Assembly (NCBI GenBank): GCA_039184335.1
Contig: JBCDBD010000074.1
Coordinates: 1 to 10,525 of the forward strand
DNA length: 10,525 nucleotides
Source: JBCDBD01 sp039184335
GTDB taxonomy: Bacteria > Bacteroidota > Bacteroidia > Flavobacteriales > Flavobacteriaceae
Direction: 5' to 3'
Each line of letters begins with the position of its first letter. The stretch's first letter is position 1. Under the pieces are notes generated by a model. It was not told where the DNA came from. It searched no databases and was given only the letters and a program-made list of their open reading frames with translations. Position numbers and translations under genes: made by a program. Positions 6,973 to 10,525 of the stretch are shown here, piece by piece.

Positions 6973-8076
6973 TTATAGTTTCACTACCTGTCCATCCAAT
7001 AAGGTCTGTAATCCGGCAGTTGCGATTTTCTGGCCAAACGATAAGCCTGATTTCACTTCAAAGCCCTCTCCTGAAAGTGTACCTATGGTTATGGGATGTT
7101 TTTTGACCTTTACGTTTTTACCTTCTTCTTCGATTAAAAACACAAAACGTCCATTGCTATCTTCACCTACGGCATGGGTGGGCACGACCAAAGCTTTCTT
7201 CGTGTCTTGACCTTTGTTCTTATCGCTGAAATCGAAAGTGACATCTGCTGCCATTCCACTTCGAATGGCATCGGTCGGGTTTGTAACCGCTACCGTTACC
7301 GGATAGGTAGCCAAATTGGAATCTACAGTAGGCGAGACCTCAGTCACAATTCCCTTGAACTGTTGACCGGGCAGTGCAGTCAAGGTTACCCCAACTTCCA
7401 TATTTTCTGCTACCCCATTAATGACGCTTTCAGGGAGGCCCAAAGCAATTTCCATATCGGTACCCGCACTTAGTGTTGCAATTCGTTGCGAAGCTGTGAC
7501 ATTTTCATCTATTTCGGCATTGACTTCTGAAATGGTTCCATCTTCAGGGGCATATAGATATCCGTAGAGAATGTATTCTTGTTGAATATCTACGGAACGT
7601 TTTGACGATTCAAAGCTTTCAGAAGCCGTTTTGTAAGAATTCTTGGCTGACTCGTAATCGCTGAGGGATGAGCTTCCTGATTCATAAAGCTTTCGTATTC
7701 TATCTAAATTGAGCTTCGCAGTGTTCATTTCAGATTCTGCGCTGTTTTTGGAGGCAATGGCACTTTCGTAGTTTAGTCGAGACTCCACATTATCCAACTT
7801 GGCCAATAATTGGCCTTTTTTGACCTGTTGTCCAAGCCGGATATCAAATAGGGTTATGATACCACCATTCCGAAAACTTAGGTTGATACTTATGTCTATT
7901 TCAGATGTTCCACTGAATGTTCTTATATTTTCACCGCCCAGATATCCCACTTCATGATATTTTATGGGTCTTAGGTATTCTTTTACCGTGACTTCTTCTG
8001 CACATGAAAAAATTAATAATAAAGGGGTGATGGCAAACAGTTTGGCAATAACTTTCATAATATTAACAGGTTTCAT
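6973..8076 (-). CDS. RND efflux periplasmic adaptor (membrane-fusion protein), probable lipoprotein
   Basis: A 367-residue HlyD/AcrA-type adaptor that would bridge the RND pump and the outer-membrane channel. A lipoprotein signal ends in LLLIFSC, giving a lipid-attached C25. The two halves of the lipoyl-like domain are at about 69-97 (GQQVKKGQLLAKLD) and 168-203 (LYAPEDGTISEVNAEIDENV), and they enclose a short helical hairpin of about 70 residues rich in Ser, Ala and Glu. A beta-barrel domain (about 205-285, with PGQQFKGIVTEVSP) and a membrane-proximal domain (about 295-367, ending GLQTLLDGQVVKL) follow. The frame opens at the ATG at 8076, 21 bases after the channel gene's stop. An in-frame ATG at 8058 would give a more ordinary signal peptide (MKVIAKLFAI) and may be the true start. 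The position between channel and pump genes confirms the role. Confidence 0.93.
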   Translation of the reverse strand: MKPVNIMKVIAKLFAITPLLLIFSCAEEVTVKEYLRPIKYHEVGYLGGENIRTFSGTSEIDISINLSFRNGGIITLFDIRLGQQVKKGQLLAKLDNVESRLNYESAIASKNSAESEMNTAKLNLDRIRKLYESGSSSLSDYESAKNSYKTASESFESSKRSVDIQQEYILYGYLYAPEDGTISEVNAEIDENVTASQRIATLSAGTDMEIALGLPESVINGVAENMEVGVTLTALPGQQFKGIVTEVSPTVDSNLATYPVTVAVTNPTDAIRSGMAADVTFDFSDKNKGQDTKKALVVPTHAVGEDSNGRFVFLIEEEGKNVKVKKHPITIGTLSGEGFEVKSGLSFGQKIATAGLQTLLDGQVVKL

Positions 8077-8097
8077 AGTAATGTTGTTCTTTATATT

Positions 8098-10443
8098 TTA
8101 ATTGTTGGTTTCCAAAAACTCAAAAAAACGTTGCCGGAATTCCGCATTATCCTGGGCTGAGTTCAGTAAAAAATAATAGCCCAGGTTGCGTTCCAGTTGT
8201 TGGGCTATGATCAGAAAATTATAGACCGCGCTGATGCTCGATAACTGTGCGCTGATAAAGTTGTTCTGTGAGTCAATGAGCTCAATTATGGCCACCGCCC
8301 CACTTTCATAGGATATCTGGGTCAACTCTAAGGATTCCTCAGCGGCCTTTTCGGCCACTTTCGATAGTCTGATGTTTGAAACTTCATTGACAAGACTCAA
8401 CACACTGTTTCTTATATTGGCAGCTATGGCCAATTCTGTGTCTTGCTTGTTGATGTCAAGTTGGTCTTTTTGTATGATGGAGGTCTGCTTGTTGATGTTG
8501 TTCAGGTTCTGGTTAAAGATGGGCAGTGAAAGATTAAGAGAGATATTATAATCGTCATCGAGAAAGGTTGTGCCTTCTGGCTCATCACTTCCGGCACCAC
8601 TTCTATTAAATGTCCTGTTGTATTCGCCTTGCAGTGACAAGGTCGGTACAAACCTCCCTGCACTGTACAGCCTAATGTTTCTTTCTGTGGCAAGTAAATT
8701 ATATTTTAAGGATTTCAATTCAGGGGCATTGATCTTAGCCTCTTCTGTGAGAAAGGCAATAAAGGGTTCCCTGAGTGTAGGGGTATCCAATACTTCTACA
8801 AACTCATCATAGTTGTACGATTCAAAGATGCTATCGTCAAGACTGACATCCTCAATCTCAATTAAAGTATTGACATCGTTGTTGAGCAGTTGGTTCAAAT
8901 CTACAAAGCCCTGTTCCAAACTATTGATGGCTTCTACCATACTCTGGGTATCTTGGGCCAGTTCACTTTGAAAACGAAGTACATCTGATTTGCCTTCTTC
9001 ACCGGCTTCAAAATTTTCTTGGGCTATGACCAAATTCTCTTTGGTCAGTTCTAAATTGCGTAGTTGTACTTCGGCATTGGCCTTTAGTATCAATGTCGTA
9101 AAGTAGGCATTTGTGGCATCAAAAACAAGGTCCAGTTGTGCCGCATTGAAGTCTTCTTGCTGTGCCTTTTGCAGATTTTTTTGAACGGTAATGTTAGCGC
9201 CTGCAGATTCAGAATATAGGGTCTGCGAAAGACTTACATTACCCGAGGTGGAAAATTCAGGGGTTTGGCCAAGAATGCTGTTCTCTGCAGAATCTTCATC
9301 GATGTATACCGCTGATGCTGAAGAAGTTAACGAAGGTAGGTAATTGCTATTGGCAGTTTTAACGTCCTGTTCGCTCAATTCCACATCTTTTTGGTCAGAT
9401 TGAAGCGAAAGATTGTTCTCCAATACCTGATCAATGACACTAAGCACGTTGTATTCTACGGTAAAGTCAGAACGTCTGAAGTCACCAACAAAATCCGTTA
9501 CATCGATAAGGCTGTATTTTATAGGGATGCCCACTGCTTGTGCAGTGTTGAAATTAATGGTCAATCGGGGCTCGTAATAAATGTAAATGGGCAGTTCTGA
9601 CAAATCAGCTCCGTTGACATAAGATTCCACGCTTAGGGCGACACGGCGAAAAAATTGGTTGATGTTATCCTCTGATTGATTGGTGGCCATAAGGCCTAGG
9701 GAAACATCACCTTTATTGGTGGTAGTAAATGACGGTAGCTTTTTCCCAACAAGGGTATCGGAAATTGTTTTGACCTCATTTTCCGTCAGATAAAAACCTC
9801 CTGCGATATATACCGCATCGATATCATCGAGATTGTTGGTAATATCGCCGATAGTGTTGTAAGGAATGAGTTTATATTCCGCATCCAATTCTGAAAATGT
9901 ATTGTCAAATGTTTCCTGTAAAGGAAGGATATTGGCAATGGGGCGTTCAACGATAATACCTACCTTCGTAAAATTGGTAAGTTCCTTAAAGAGTGTTAAG
10001 TCTTCTTTGAACGAGTTGGATTGTATCAAATACGTAAAATTGTCGATACCTGATGTCGTCTTTTCCAAATCGATGCCATTCAAATCTTTATTCAGTGCCC
10101 CAAACAGTATGGTCGGTTTTTTATGCACGGTCTGTTTTGTGATCACAGCATTGTTGACCACACCAAAAGCGATGATGATATCGGTGTCGTTACTGAGCAA
10201 GGTGTTATAGTTCTCTTGGGCTTTTTGAAGATTGAAGTCATTTGCCAAAACACTCTCTGGCGGAAAGGTAATCGTAGCGTCCTCACCTACTACAGCAACT
10301 ATTTGTTCTTGTAACTGCGTTCTTAGTGAAACTACTTTTTCTGTATAGCGATCCGTTAAAATACCAACATTGTAATTCTTCTTCTGGGCGGTCAATAGTA
10401 CCGTAAAGCAAAATGCTATGGTTAATAGGATGTGATTTTTCAT
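8098..10443 (-). CDS. TolC-family outer-membrane channel with N-terminal ABC-substrate-binding-like domain
   Basis: A 781-residue protein, much longer than the roughly 450 residues of a plain TolC-type channel. The signal peptide (MKNHILLTIAFCFTVLLTA, cut before QKK) decides the ATG at 10443; the open frame runs on to a TTG at 10509, but that would bury the signal peptide. Residues about 24-313 resemble the periplasmic ABC_sub_bind family (PF04392): a VGIL opening strand, DIIIAFG (88-94), PTILFGALN (110-118), KVGIIVE, and the closing LPIYIYYEPRLTINFN followed by TAQAVGIPI (to 308). Residues about 332-775 are the channel part, with two long coiled-coil repeats: the first has NSNYLPSLTSSAS and FEAGEEGKSDVLRFQSELA, the second has GRFVPTLSLQGEYNR, SLPIFNQNLN and YESGAVAIIELIDSQNNFI. 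It is the first gene of the efflux cluster and should supply the outer-membrane exit duct. The extra domain would lie in the periplasm and may bind a small ligand, which is inference. Confidence 0.92.
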   Translation of the reverse strand: MKNHILLTIAFCFTVLLTAQKKNYNVGILTDRYTEKVVSLRTQLQEQIVAVVGEDATITFPPESVLANDFNLQKAQENYNTLLSNDTDIIIAFGVVNNAVITKQTVHKKPTILFGALNKDLNGIDLEKTTSGIDNFTYLIQSNSFKEDLTLFKELTNFTKVGIIVERPIANILPLQETFDNTFSELDAEYKLIPYNTIGDITNNLDDIDAVYIAGGFYLTENEVKTISDTLVGKKLPSFTTTNKGDVSLGLMATNQSEDNINQFFRRVALSVESYVNGADLSELPIYIYYEPRLTINFNTAQAVGIPIKYSLIDVTDFVGDFRRSDFTVEYNVLSVIDQVLENNLSLQSDQKDVELSEQDVKTANSNYLPSLTSSASAVYIDEDSAENSILGQTPEFSTSGNVSLSQTLYSESAGANITVQKNLQKAQQEDFNAAQLDLVFDATNAYFTTLILKANAEVQLRNLELTKENLVIAQENFEAGEEGKSDVLRFQSELAQDTQSMVEAINSLEQGFVDLNQLLNNDVNTLIEIEDVSLDDSIFESYNYDEFVEVLDTPTLREPFIAFLTEEAKINAPELKSLKYNLLATERNIRLYSAGRFVPTLSLQGEYNRTFNRSGAGSDEPEGTTFLDDDYNISLNLSLPIFNQNLNNINKQTSIIQKDQLDINKQDTELAIAANIRNSVLSLVNEVSNIRLSKVAEKAAEESLELTQISYESGAVAIIELIDSQNNFISAQLSSISAVYNFLIIAQQLERNLGYYFLLNSAQDNAEFRQRFFEFLETNN

Positions 10444-10506
10444 TTGCTGGTTCTCTAGTTTTCTACTTTTAAGGAAAATTGAAAGTGTCAATCGTTTGAT
10501 GTATTG

Positions 10507-10515
10507 CAAAATTTA
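10507..10515 (-). promoter_or_regulatory. Weak candidate -7 element of a Bacteroidetes promoter upstream of the efflux cluster
   Basis: Read on the minus strand the sequence is TAAATTTTG, which resembles the Bacteroidetes -7 box TAnnTTTG with one extra spacer base. It lies about 64 bases before the channel gene's ATG, a reasonable leader length. The matching -33 element would fall beyond the window edge, so this cannot be confirmed. AT-rich DNA produces such matches often. Confidence 0.2.
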
Positions 10516-10525
10516 AATTAAAATA

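Noticed and set aside
8502..8693. A 63-codon frame on the minus strand
   Set aside because: It overlaps the channel gene in another frame, inside a region coding for recognisable TolC motifs, and shows no domain or signal of its own.
10444..10509. N-terminal extension of the channel protein from a TTG at 10509
   Set aside because: It would put 22 mostly basic residues before a normal signal peptide. The ATG at 10443 gives a standard signal sequence with K at position 2.

Overview
The window reads as chromosomal DNA from a marine-type Bacteroidetes, most likely Flavobacteriaceae. The grounds are an AT-leaning composition judged by eye, starts with no real Shine-Dalgarno, signal peptides ending in a TAQ-like cleavage site, an OMF-MFP-RND gene order, and a DUF5706/Pycsar-effector-type membrane protein of the kind common in this phylum. 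No organism name can be fixed from the sequence. Every supported gene lies on the minus strand, so transcription runs from right to left. I see no rRNA, tRNA, CRISPR array, insertion sequence or phage gene.

Right part (10443 down to 2693): a compact four-gene cluster, probably one operon. It encodes, in order, an outer-membrane TolC-family channel fused at its N terminus to a periplasmic ABC-substrate-binding-like domain, a lipoprotein membrane-fusion adaptor, an RND inner-membrane pump, and a secreted trypsin-like S1C (HtrA/Deg) protease with one PDZ domain. The first three can form a complete tripartite efflux machine across both membranes. The protease follows the pump by 11 bases and is probably a quality-control partner made with it. 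Two details stand out: the sensor-like domain on the channel, and a pump whose proton-relay positions differ from AcrB.

Left part (2692 down to 1): a 228-base intergenic stretch holds a possible 34-residue membrane peptide. Next comes a 604-residue pyruvate-kinase-like enzyme with a helical N-terminal extension, an expanded and apparently duplicated B domain, no C-terminal regulatory domain, and Lys in place of the Glu that marks K+-dependent enzymes. After 62 bases follows a standalone membrane protein of the DUF5706/Pycsar-effector (PycTM) type, cut by the window edge. No nucleotide cyclase is visible here. Whether this is a defence module or a housekeeping pair depends on the gene beyond position 1.

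All gaps between genes are shorter than 300 bases. The best candidates for something new are the sensor-OMF fusion in an efflux-plus-protease operon, and the pairing of an atypical pyruvate kinase with a Pycsar-type membrane effector.
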